Below, one piece after another: positions 35,348-42,264 of a stretch of 43,205 nucleotides of DNA. The position numbers were made by a program, and so were the translations under genes. Within the stretch, counting starts at the first letter, position 1; each line of letters begins with the position of its first letter. Origin of the DNA: CAYSLC01 sp964431545 (GTDB lineage: Bacteria > Desulfobacterota > Desulfobacteria > Desulfobacterales > JAABSP01); contig CAYSLC010000018.1 of assembly GCA_964431545.1 (NCBI GenBank), positions 1-43,205 of the forward strand, written 5' to 3'. Below the pieces are notes generated by a model. The model saw only the letters and a program-made list of their open reading frames with translations. It did not search any database and had not been told where the DNA came from.

Positions 35348-35580
35348 CAGTCCGTGTGTCCGGGCCGGTCGAAGGGCATGGTCTGGGGCTTGGACCGGCC
35401 GGCGAGGATCATCAGGAGGATCAGGACGGCCCAGAGGCCGAAGAGGTAGAGGTAGAAAAGGGGCAGTCCCCAAAGGAGCACCCGTTGGTTGAACAGGGAG
35501 AGGATGGGGTAGTTGAACAGGGCGAGGGCGATGTAGAAGAGCGCGGCCAACCGTCGGTTTTTGGGATCGGTGCCGGGCAT
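35347..35580 (-). CDS. small two-helix membrane protein upstream of the symporter-kinase (CbrX-like)
   Basis: This 77-aa protein has two hydrophobic helices (ALFYIALALFNYPILSLF and LPLFYLYLFGLWAVLILLMI) between a basic N-terminus and a polar tail. Its stop shares a base with the kinase start (TGATG), so the two are translationally coupled. Pseudomonas carries a similarly placed and coupled small gene, cbrX, ahead of cbrA. The placement and two-helix form agree, but I cannot confirm homology. A role as accessory subunit or assembly partner of the symporter-kinase is an inference. AGGAG lies about 10 bases before ATG 35580. Confidence 0.78.
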   Translation of the reverse strand: MPGTDPKNRRLAALFYIALALFNYPILSLFNQRVLLWGLPLFYLYLFGLWAVLILLMILAGRSKPQTMPFDRPGHTD

Positions 35581-35624
35581 CCGGGGTCGCTCCTATCCGG
35601 CGGGGTAACGGGTGGGGCGGAGAA

Positions 35625-36728
35625 TCACGGGCCCCCGGCAAGGTTGCAGGCGGCCGCCGCGCTCCGGTCGAGCATGGCGGCGAGGCCGCCCCGATCCGCC
35701 GGCGCGTGCCCCAGGGATTTGGTCCAGACCTCGTCGTCCTCCATGCAGAGGTAGACCCGGGTTTCGGGGGCGAACGCCCGGATCCACCGGGCCATCCGGG
35801 TGTAGAGGTCGATCCGCAACGGTTTGAAGTAGCGCATCTTTCCGTCGAGGCCGGTGATGAACTCCCCGTAAAGGATCTTCGACTCGGGAAACCGGCGCTC
35901 CACGATCGGCTTCAGGGCCGGCATGAACCGGAAGGTTCCCATGCTGATCCAGACGACCGCCTCCGGAGGGATCTCGGCAAAGAGCCGCTCCACCACCGCC
36001 CGGTACTCCGCCTCGCATCCGTCGTAGAGCACCAGGGGATCGAAGTGGAAGGCGAGGGGGTAGCCCCAGGATCGACACCGGGCCGCCGCCTCCAGACGGC
36101 CCTGGAGGCTCGCGGTTCCCCGCTCCTGCCGGCGGATCACCCTCGGTGTGTTGAGGGACCAGGAGACGATGGTCTTCCGTTGGTGGTCCAGCCCCGCCAG
36201 TTTGTCGATCCGGGCGGTCTTGGTCTTCAGTTCCAGGGCGGTGGCCGACTGCCGGGAAAAGCGTTCCACCAGCAGGGGGGAGAGATCGGTCCATCGATCC
36301 CAGATCAGGCTGTCGGTGTACTCCCCGGTGCCGATCCGCCGGATCTTTCCCTCCCGGAAGAGATCGTCCAGCTCCGCGAACATCCGGTCCCTGTCGATGA
36401 AGAGGGTAAGGACCGGCGGATGGAAGTAGCCTTGGAGGATGCAGTAGGCGCAGTCCATGACGCAGTAGGCGCCGACATGGAGGATCTGGTAGTCGCAGCA
36501 CCGGTAGGAGGAGGTGCCGGGGCATCGCTTGACGAAGGCCCCCCGGTTGCGGGTGAGGAAAAGGGTCGATTTGCCCGCCGTGACGGGATCTTCGCCGGCG
36601 TTGATCCATCCGTAGACCTCCTGGGCGCCGTCCACGACCCGGCCCGGCACCGAAAGCCGCCGTCGGATATCGGCCGCCTCCGGGAGGTCGGCCACCGCGC
36701 GGTCGATGAAGAGGTGTTCGACGGGCAA
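35625..36728 (-). CDS. radical SAM protein, spore photoproduct lyase-like
   Basis: This 367-aa protein has the SPL-type radical SAM motif C-x3-C-x2-C in AYCVMDCAYCILQGY (Cys 89, 93 and 96). SPL family segments FVKRCPGTSSYRCCDYQIL, KTIVSWSLNTPRVI, YPLAFHFDPLVLYDG and YGEFITGLDGKMRYF are also present. SPL uses a 5'-deoxyadenosyl radical to reverse the thymine spore photoproduct, but this window shows no sporulation gene. At the position of the SPL hydrogen-donor cysteine (about residue 140) the sequence reads GTGEYTDSL, without a cysteine, so classic SPL chemistry is doubtful. The start is TTG 36728, six bases after the cytidylate-kinase-like gene; no good ribosome-binding site is visible. Confidence 0.85.
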   Translation of the reverse strand: MPVEHLFIDRAVADLPEAADIRRRLSVPGRVVDGAQEVYGWINAGEDPVTAGKSTLFLTRNRGAFVKRCPGTSSYRCCDYQILHVGAYCVMDCAYCILQGYFHPPVLTLFIDRDRMFAELDDLFREGKIRRIGTGEYTDSLIWDRWTDLSPLLVERFSRQSATALELKTKTARIDKLAGLDHQRKTIVSWSLNTPRVIRRQERGTASLQGRLEAAARCRSWGYPLAFHFDPLVLYDGCEAEYRAVVERLFAEIPPEAVVWISMGTFRFMPALKPIVERRFPESKILYGEFITGLDGKMRYFKPLRIDLYTRMARWIRAFAPETRVYLCMEDDEVWTKSLGHAPADRGGLAAMLDRSAAAACNLAGGP

Positions 36729-36734
36729 CCGGGG

Positions 36735-37349
36735 TCAGGCGCCGGTGACCAACTTGATCACCAGCTTGCAGGCGGTGTCCAGGTCCATGCTGCTCATGTT
36801 CAGCACCGCGTGGTAGAGATCCGCCCGATCGTAGTCCTCCCGGCCGAACTTCCGATAGAGGTTCGACCGGCGGCGGTCGTCCAGGGTGACCGCCTGCTGG
36901 GCCTGCTTGTTGGTGAGATTGTAATGTTTCTCCATGAAACGGACCCGATCCTCGAAGTGGCCCACCAGCAGGATGTGGAAGGCGTTTGGATGGTCCTTGA
37001 GAATGTACTGGCCGCCCCGGCCGATGATGACCGCCTTGTCCCCCTCGGCGATCTTGGTGATGATCTTCTGGAGCATGTCGACGTAGATCTCTTCGTCCAG
37101 ATACCCTCGCTCGCCGCTCAGGATCCGGTCCACCAGGCTTTTGGAGACCAGGCCGGTGATGAACCGCTGGAACTTGGTTCCGGCGTCTTTTTCCAGGGAT
37201 TCCACCCAGGTGGTGGAAACCTTGGCCTTGTTGGCCACCATCTGGATCAGTTCGTTCTCGATGAAGCTGTACCCCAGTTGGTCGGCCACCATTTTTCCCA
37301 GAGTCCTGCCGCCGGCGCCGAACTGCCTGGAAATCGTTACAACAGCCAT
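36735..37349 (-). CDS. cytidylate kinase-like protein
   Basis: This 204-aa P-loop protein starts MAVVTISRQFGAGGRTLGKM, a Walker A variant (GAGGRT) typical of the cytidylate-kinase-like family found in deltaproteobacteria and clostridia. Further segments include KAVIIGRGGQYIL, HILLVGHFEDRVRFME and the LID-type arginines in DDRRRSNLYRKFGREDYDRADLYHAVLNMS. It probably phosphorylates a nucleotide or small substrate, but the substrate of this subgroup is not established and a true Cmk usually has a different length and core. Start ATG 37349 has AGGAGG five bases upstream, which rules out the longer upstream frame. It is followed closely by the radical SAM gene. Confidence 0.85.
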   Translation of the reverse strand: MAVVTISRQFGAGGRTLGKMVADQLGYSFIENELIQMVANKAKVSTTWVESLEKDAGTKFQRFITGLVSKSLVDRILSGERGYLDEEIYVDMLQKIITKIAEGDKAVIIGRGGQYILKDHPNAFHILLVGHFEDRVRFMEKHYNLTNKQAQQAVTLDDRRRSNLYRKFGREDYDRADLYHAVLNMSSMDLDTACKLVIKLVTGA

Positions 37350-37433
37350 AAACGCCTCCTTTTCAATCCTGACAAACGCGTGTTCCACATGAGCGGACGA
37401 CCGCCATTCGCCTCCAAAAATCAGATGAAGGCT

Positions 37434-37462
37434 TGTGTATCAAATGATTCCGATAAAATCAA
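37434..37462 (-). promoter_or_regulatory. possible internal promoter ahead of the cytidylate-kinase-like gene
   Basis: On the minus strand TTGATT (37462-37457) and TACACA (37439-37434) are 17 bases apart, and TG stands one base before the -10 box (extended -10 type). They lie in an AT-rich 128-base gap, the only sizeable gap in this operon, between the sensor-exonuclease and kinase-like genes. The -10 match is weak. Confidence 0.38.
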
Positions 37463-37477
37463 AATGTAATTTGAGCG

Positions 37478-39637
37478 TCAATATTTCAACCTCGCATAAT
37501 AGCTCTTTTTGGAGGCGACGCGGGCGTCCCTCAGGGTGGTGATCCCTTCCTTGGCCAGCAAAGGGAGCAGCCGTAGGAAAACCTCGCCGGTGGCGATGGC
37601 GTCGCCCAGGGCCGTGTGCCTTCCCATGATCCGGATTCCCAGGCGCTCGCAGATGGCCTCCAGGTTGTGATCGCTCTGGGCGGGATGGACCACCGCTGAG
37701 AGCAGAAGGGTGTCGAGGATGGGGTTGATCATGTGGACGCCGGTCTGGGCTTCCTTCATCTGGAACATCCGCAGGTCGAAGGCGGCGTTGTGCCCCACGA
37801 GGACGGTCTCCTCCGCGAACCGCCGGAACATGGGCAGCACCTTGTCGATGGTCGGCTGCCCCGCCAGCATCTCCTCTCCGATGCCGTGGACCTTGACCGA
37901 CTCGTAGGGCAGCGGACGCCGGGGGTCGATGAGCTGATCGAAGCACTCCTTGTACAGGAGGCGGCCGTTGACGATCCGCACGGCGCCGATGGAGATGATC
38001 TCGTCGGTTTTCGGGTTCAGGCCGGTGGTCTCCGTGTCGAAGACGGTGAAGGTGATTCCCGTCAGGGGGCGGCCGTCGACCTCCGGGTTCTGACCCGGCT
38101 GGTTGAACAGGTCGAAGTCGAAGTATTCCGGGCGGCTCTCCTGAAGAATCGCCCCGCCGTTTTCGTTCTCCGGCCCGGGGTCGTCCACGGCGGGGAGGAA
38201 GAGGCGCACCGATGATCCGTTGCCGGAGCCTTTGCAGGCGTGGCACCAGAGCTGGGCGTTGTGGTGTTCCAGCACCTCCTTCAGGGTGAGGCCGATCCCT
38301 TCGCTCTCCCGGACCAGGGGGAGCATCTCCCACTTGCGAAGGGTGTCGATCTTCACCGGCCGCCCCTCCCAGTGGATGTCCACATGGACGAAGGGGTCCT
38401 CCTTGCCGAAGGTGCAGTGGAAACGGTCGACGCCGGCCTCCTTCCGGAGCCGTTCCAGGATGAAGGCCATGCCCTGGATGATGGAGTAGCTGTCGACCTT
38501 CACCGGACACGCGCCCCGGGGCATCTCCAGATCGAGGCGGATGTCCGTCCGCTCTTCGACCTTCCCTTTGACCGTGGCGAAGAGTTCCTCCACCGGCATG
38601 TGGACCAGCGGCCAGTTGGTCCGGACGTGGCCCGAGTACTCCGCGGCGGTGCGGTCGAGGAGCCGGGCCAGGTTGACCGCCTCGGTATGGATGATCCGCT
38701 GGAAGTTGTCCCGCTGTTCCGCCGCCATGTGGGGGTACTCCAGGATCGCCTCCACGGCGGAGCGGATACCGGCCACGGAGGAGCGAAACCGGCGCAGCAG
38801 CCCCTGGAGGAGGAAGTCGACCCGCCGTTCGCTTTCGATCTGGTGGGTGATCTCGTGGAAGATGAGGATGAATCCCACGTAGTCTCGGCCCGCGTTGAGA
38901 ATCGGGACCGCTTCCACCCGCATCAGCCGTCCCTCCCGCCCGGCGATGACGAAGTAGGCCGCCGCGTTGGTCTCCTCCCGCTTCAGTTTCTCCGAAATCT
39001 CGTCCAGGGCGTGGACCAGGAGGTTCTTGTCGATGATTCCGAAGATCGACCGCCCCAGCCCGATGAACCGGCCCGAGTACATGATCTCCTCCGACGCCTC
39101 CTGGTTCTGCTCCAAAAACCGCCGGGCCTGTTTGTTGTAAAAAAGGATCCGGCCGTCGGTGTTGCAGATGAGCACCCCCTCCGGCAGCTCCCCCATGAAG
39201 GAGGCCAGGAGGTTCTTCTCCTCCTCCGCCTCCGACTTGGCCTTGAGGACCTGCTCCTTGACGGTCTCCCTGGCGGTCTCCAGGCTGTCGGCGTGATCGT
39301 TGATGATCCTGGCCAGCCGGACGATGTCGGCGCTCCCCTCGATCTTGATCCGGTGGGAGGGATTGACCGAGTGGATGATCCGGGTTTCCTCGGCGAGCCG
39401 GCTCACGGGAATGATGTAGTTGTGGAAGATGCCGTCCAGGGCGAAGATGATGGTGGTGAGCGCCAGGAACAGGGCGATGAAGAGCAGGGCGAAGTTGTTC
39501 TTGAGGATGCCGATGAGAAGGTCTTTTTCCTGGGGCTGGAGCTGACGCCAGAAGAATCCGGCCAGCAGGGCGAAGAGAATGAAGGTGATGAGGACCGATA
39601 CGGCGACGAACCACCAGAATTTGTTCTTCGGGCTCAT
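37478..39637 (-). CDS. membrane sensor (HAMP/PAS/degenerate kinase) fused to DnaQ-type 3'-5' exonuclease
   Basis: This 719-aa protein has a rare domain order. Two membrane helices (residues about 8-30 and 46-68) are followed by a HAMP-like stretch (IIPVSRLAEETRIIHSVNPS), a helix, and a PAS domain (about 150-265; ELPEGVLICNTDGRILFYNK). A histidine-kinase-like dimer region (about 275-335) follows in which the H-box histidine is missing (RRFRSSVAGIRSAVEAIL). A weak ATPase-like region comes next, and finally a DEDDh exonuclease: FTVFDTETTGLNPKTDE (Asp534, Glu536), LVGHNAAFDLRMF and HTALGDAIAT. The exonuclease motifs look complete, so catalysis on nucleic acid is likely, while autophosphorylation is not. 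ATG 39637 overlaps the response-regulator stop by four bases. DnaQ-like genes also occur near acs/crbS in gammaproteobacteria, to my recollection. Confidence 0.85.
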   Translation of the reverse strand: MSPKNKFWWFVAVSVLITFILFALLAGFFWRQLQPQEKDLLIGILKNNFALLFIALFLALTTIIFALDGIFHNYIIPVSRLAEETRIIHSVNPSHRIKIEGSADIVRLARIINDHADSLETARETVKEQVLKAKSEAEEEKNLLASFMGELPEGVLICNTDGRILFYNKQARRFLEQNQEASEEIMYSGRFIGLGRSIFGIIDKNLLVHALDEISEKLKREETNAAAYFVIAGREGRLMRVEAVPILNAGRDYVGFILIFHEITHQIESERRVDFLLQGLLRRFRSSVAGIRSAVEAILEYPHMAAEQRDNFQRIIHTEAVNLARLLDRTAAEYSGHVRTNWPLVHMPVEELFATVKGKVEERTDIRLDLEMPRGACPVKVDSYSIIQGMAFILERLRKEAGVDRFHCTFGKEDPFVHVDIHWEGRPVKIDTLRKWEMLPLVRESEGIGLTLKEVLEHHNAQLWCHACKGSGNGSSVRLFLPAVDDPGPENENGGAILQESRPEYFDFDLFNQPGQNPEVDGRPLTGITFTVFDTETTGLNPKTDEIISIGAVRIVNGRLLYKECFDQLIDPRRPLPYESVKVHGIGEEMLAGQPTIDKVLPMFRRFAEETVLVGHNAAFDLRMFQMKEAQTGVHMINPILDTLLLSAVVHPAQSDHNLEAICERLGIRIMGRHTALGDAIATGEVFLRLLPLLAKEGITTLRDARVASKKSYYARLKY

Positions 39638-40011
39638 GGGGAGACGTTGAGCAGGTCCTTGACCGTCTTCACGACATCGGCGTTGGAAAAGGGTTTGGTG
39701 ATATAGGCGTCCGCGTCCAGGGACATCCCCTTGGCCACATCCACGTCCCGGCCCATGGCGGACAGGAAGACGATCCTGGGGGTCCCTCTTTCGGCGCTCT
39801 CCCGGATATGCTGGCAGACTTCGAACCCGTCCGTGCCCGGCAGCATGATATCGAGCAGGATCAGGTCCGGGGTGAATCCGGCGACCGCCTCGATCGCCTC
39901 CTCTCCGCTGGACGCCGTCTCCACCTGAAAGCCGTTCTGTTCCATGAGGAAGACCAGCGGCACCACGATGTTCGGCTCATCGTCCACGATCAGGATCTTT
40001 TTTATGGACAT
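39634..40011 (-). CDS. receiver-only response regulator
   Basis: This 125-aa single CheY-type receiver domain has an acidic pocket Asp10-Asp11 in ILIVDDEPN, phospho-acceptor Asp54 in LILLDIMLPGTDGF, the switch residue Ser in IVFLSAMGRD, and the conserved lysine in YITKPFS. No output domain is attached, so it must act by protein-protein contact. Its gene is first of the - strand operon and overlaps the sensor-exonuclease gene by four bases, which suggests that fusion protein as its partner. The CbrA-like kinase six genes later could be the phosphate donor. No clear promoter is seen in the 60 bases between ATG 40011 and the terminator upstream. Confidence 0.92.
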   Translation of the reverse strand: MSIKKILIVDDEPNIVVPLVFLMEQNGFQVETASSGEEAIEAVAGFTPDLILLDIMLPGTDGFEVCQHIRESAERGTPRIVFLSAMGRDVDVAKGMSLDADAYITKPFSNADVVKTVKDLLNVSP

Positions 40012-40074
40012 GGCTGGGGGCTCCGCAAGAGAATCTCCTCGATAAAGCGAAAAATTCTGAATCGTTTCAGTGCA

Positions 40075-40110
40075 AAAGCCGGCCGGAACGCATCGATTCC
40101 GACCGGCTTT
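40075..40110 (-). terminator. bidirectional-looking terminator between the acetate unit and the signalling operon
   Basis: AAAGCCGGCCGGAA (40075-40088) and TTCCGACCGGCTTT (40097-40110) pair with a single mismatch around an eight-base loop. On the minus strand the stem ends in TTTT, fitting the end of the acs/symporter unit 25 bases after the small gene's stop; on the + strand T-rich bases follow too. It separates that unit from the response-regulator gene. Confidence 0.82.
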
Positions 40111-40134
40111 CTTGTTTTCTACCGCCGTTCTATG

Positions 40135-40221
40135 CTATCCCCACAGCCCCCATCCGAAAGATGCGACGAAGAGGATGCAGAAGGCGAGGATTCCGATCAG
40201 CCAATAATCTTCTTGTTTCAT
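40135..40221 (-). CDS. 28-aa membrane peptide downstream of the symporter
   Basis: This 28-residue open frame starts MKQEDYWLIGILAF and ends GWGLWG. It is a single hydrophobic helix with an acidic/basic N-terminal patch and tryptophans at both membrane borders. ATG 40221 is preceded by AGGGAGG at good spacing, which is strong support for translation of so short a frame. It lies 40 bases after the SSS symporter gene and directly before a terminator. I recall that small single-helix accessory peptides of this kind are catalogued next to SSS symporters in other prokaryotes; a role in symporter assembly or stability is an inference. Confidence 0.72.
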   Translation of the reverse strand: MKQEDYWLIGILAFCILFVASFGWGLWG

Positions 40222-40261
40222 GGTGAAAACCTCCCTTGGAAAAATGGTGAAAGGTTGTCGG

Positions 40262-42058
40262 TTACACTTCCTTGACCACGATCATCTGTTCCTTGTCGGC
40301 CCGTTCGATCTGGGTGGCGCTGGTGGTGGCCATCTCCGCCTTGAAGGCGAGCGCCCACATCATGATGATACCCAGGATCCACCAGAAGATCTGCCAGGAC
40401 CACAGCGGCGAGAAGCCGGCAAAGGAGAACGCACTGTTTCCGAGGATACAGGCGGGGCCGATGGCGAAGAAATACCAGACCGGCACGGCGATCTTCATGA
40501 TCTTCCGCCACTGTTTTCCGGATTCGGTGGGCTCATCCACATCGTCGAGCCATTTCCGGACCTCGGCCTGGCGTTCGGTGGTCTCCTGGTCGTCCTTGAT
40601 GCCGGCGAACCGGCAGATGTACGCCACCACCAGACCGGTGAAGGTCCCCCAGAAGGCGGCGTGCATGGACAGCGGCCTCGGCCAGATCTTGTAGGTGACG
40701 AAGACCGCCAGCATACCGGCCAGAACCCCCAGCATGGCGCCCTTGGAGGGGAACTTGAATCCCCAGATGACCCCCACCAGGAGCACGTACATCACGAAGC
40801 CGAAGGCGGTGGCCAACGCGCCCAGGATGACGAGGGCCGCCTTGGAGGTCAGCCCCACGGTGAGCGCCGCGATGGTCAGCAGGGTGGCCAGCAGGCGGTT
40901 GACCCAGATCTGCTCGGAGTCGCTCACGTTCTGATTCTTGATGTATCTCCAGTAGACGTCCCGGAGCAGGATGGAGCCGCCGGTGCCGATGTACGGGGCC
41001 GCGGTGGAGTGGATGGCCGCGATGGCGCCCATGAACACCAGACCCAGCATGACCGGGGGCAGGAAGCGCTGCATCAGCAGCGGCACGACGTTCTTGTCGG
41101 TCAGCGTGGCGAACTCGCCGATGCCCTGGATTTCAAGGATCTTGGCGCCCATGCCCTGGAAGGCGGTGAAGAAGAACAGGGCGAAGCCGACCACGAAGGT
41201 GGACATGAAGGCCTGCTGCCAGGCCAGGGGCTTCGGGGACTTGATGCCGAAGGTCCACATGGTGAAGGCCGGCGAGGACTGGATCCCCATGAGGGCGAAC
41301 ATGTAGGTGAGAATCATCACCGCGGTCCATGCGCTCTCCCCCGGCGCGCCGCCCAAGCCGAAATGGATCACCCGGGGCACCTCGAGCTGTCTGGCGCCCA
41401 GGTTGGAGACGGCTTCGGAGAACCCGGACCATCCGCCGAACTGTTTCGACTGGATGACGAAGAAACCGAGGATGATGATCCCGCCCACCAGCAGGAGGAA
41501 CTGGATCACGCCCACCCAGGTGGAGGCTTTCAGACCGCCGGTGCAGACGTAAAACCATACGATGAAGGCGAGGAAGATGGCGCCGAAGGTGAAGGGAACG
41601 CCCGCGATGACGTTGAACAGAGCCCCGGCCGCCATCAGCTGCACCGCCGAATAGAACATGGAGTAGAGGACCGCCGTGATCACCACCAGCCAGCGGATCA
41701 CCTCGTTGTTGTAGTAATAGGCGTACATGTCGCCGGGCGTGATGAACCCGTACCGTTTTCCCAAAAGCCAGGTCCGTTTCGAGAAGAACGTACCGGTGAT
41801 GGGGATGGTCAGCACGTAGAACGACGCGAACGCGTACGCCAGACCATCACGCCAGATCAGGCCGGGATGGCCGATGAAGGTCCACCCGGAGAAGGACGCC
41901 GCCGTCGCCGCCATCAGAAACGCCACAAAGGGGATGGACCGGCCGGCGATGGAATACCCGGAAGAGGTCTTTTCCGTGAAGTACCCCTTCAGTCCCCAGT
42001 AAAAACAGTAGATGATGTATAGCCCCAAAAATATGTAGACCCATACGGTTCCACTCAT
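40262..42058 (-). CDS. sodium:solute symporter (SSS family), probably acetate/monocarboxylate
   Basis: This 598-aa inner-membrane transporter of the SSS/SLC5 family has about 13 helices. It opens VWVYIFLGLYIIYCFYWGLK and shows YSIAGRSIPFVAFLMAATAA, FSGWTFIGHPGLIWRDG, the YGFITPGDMY segment typical of the family and AAIHSTAAPYIGTGGSILLRD (helix 8 sodium-site region). The C-terminus has a cytoplasmic loop with KWLDDVDEPTESGK and two further helices. The neighbouring acs gene, read in the same direction 206 bases upstream, and the 28-aa peptide downstream suggest acetate or short-chain carboxylate uptake coupled to activation. AGGAGG lies about eight bases before ATG 42058. Family is certain, substrate inferred. 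Confidence 0.9.
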   Translation of the reverse strand: MSGTVWVYIFLGLYIIYCFYWGLKGYFTEKTSSGYSIAGRSIPFVAFLMAATAASFSGWTFIGHPGLIWRDGLAYAFASFYVLTIPITGTFFSKRTWLLGKRYGFITPGDMYAYYYNNEVIRWLVVITAVLYSMFYSAVQLMAAGALFNVIAGVPFTFGAIFLAFIVWFYVCTGGLKASTWVGVIQFLLLVGGIIILGFFVIQSKQFGGWSGFSEAVSNLGARQLEVPRVIHFGLGGAPGESAWTAVMILTYMFALMGIQSSPAFTMWTFGIKSPKPLAWQQAFMSTFVVGFALFFFTAFQGMGAKILEIQGIGEFATLTDKNVVPLLMQRFLPPVMLGLVFMGAIAAIHSTAAPYIGTGGSILLRDVYWRYIKNQNVSDSEQIWVNRLLATLLTIAALTVGLTSKAALVILGALATAFGFVMYVLLVGVIWGFKFPSKGAMLGVLAGMLAVFVTYKIWPRPLSMHAAFWGTFTGLVVAYICRFAGIKDDQETTERQAEVRKWLDDVDEPTESGKQWRKIMKIAVPVWYFFAIGPACILGNSAFSFAGFSPLWSWQIFWWILGIIMMWALAFKAEMATTSATQIERADKEQMIVVKEV

Positions 42059-42166
42059 TTCGAATTCCTCCTATGTCATGTATCCGTCAATTGACCTGAG
42101 ATTCGGAAAGCCCCGGTGGCGCTCTCCAAAAAAAATCGTGACATGGTAGTTTACCCTCGCCGCCGC

Positions 42167-42177
42167 ATCACCTCCTT
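42167..42177 (-). other. extended Shine-Dalgarno sequence without an obvious gene
   Basis: The minus strand reads AAGGAGGTGAT, an eleven-base match to the complement of the usual 16S rRNA 3' end, in the 206-base spacer between acs and the symporter gene. The only frames behind it are a five-codon one (ATG CGG CGG CGA GGG TAA, too close to the site) and a 36-codon one with unremarkable content. It may mark a leader peptide or a lost small gene. The symporter has its own AGGAGG at 42067-42072. Confidence 0.4.
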
Positions 42178-42217
42178 CCAATTTCTGATCGTTATCTTAT
42201 TTTATGTAATCTTCGTC

Positions 42218-42241
42218 GGGGGCGCCTGATGGGGCGCCCCC
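42218..42241 (-). terminator. GC-rich hairpin downstream of acs
   Basis: GGGGGCGCC (42218-42226) and GGCGCCCCC (42233-42241) form a perfect 9-bp stem with a six-base loop, 24 bases after the acs stop. In the direction of acs no T-run follows; T's follow only on the + strand. It may be a weak terminator or an mRNA-stabilising hairpin between acs and the symporter gene. Confidence 0.45.
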
Positions 42242-42264
42242 GGTTTTCATGGTAGCCGATCGGT

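Noticed and set aside
32708..35449. A 913-codon open frame on the + strand opposite the symporter-kinase.
   Set aside because: It encodes repetitive Asp/Gly/His/Gln-rich sequence, typical of a shadow frame; the minus strand codes for an intact kinase with all motifs.
42071..42181. A 36-codon minus-strand frame (TTG start) ending just before the symporter's ribosome-binding site.
   Set aside because: No coding character or membrane helix, the start codon precedes the Shine-Dalgarno sequence, and the composition resembles spacer DNA.
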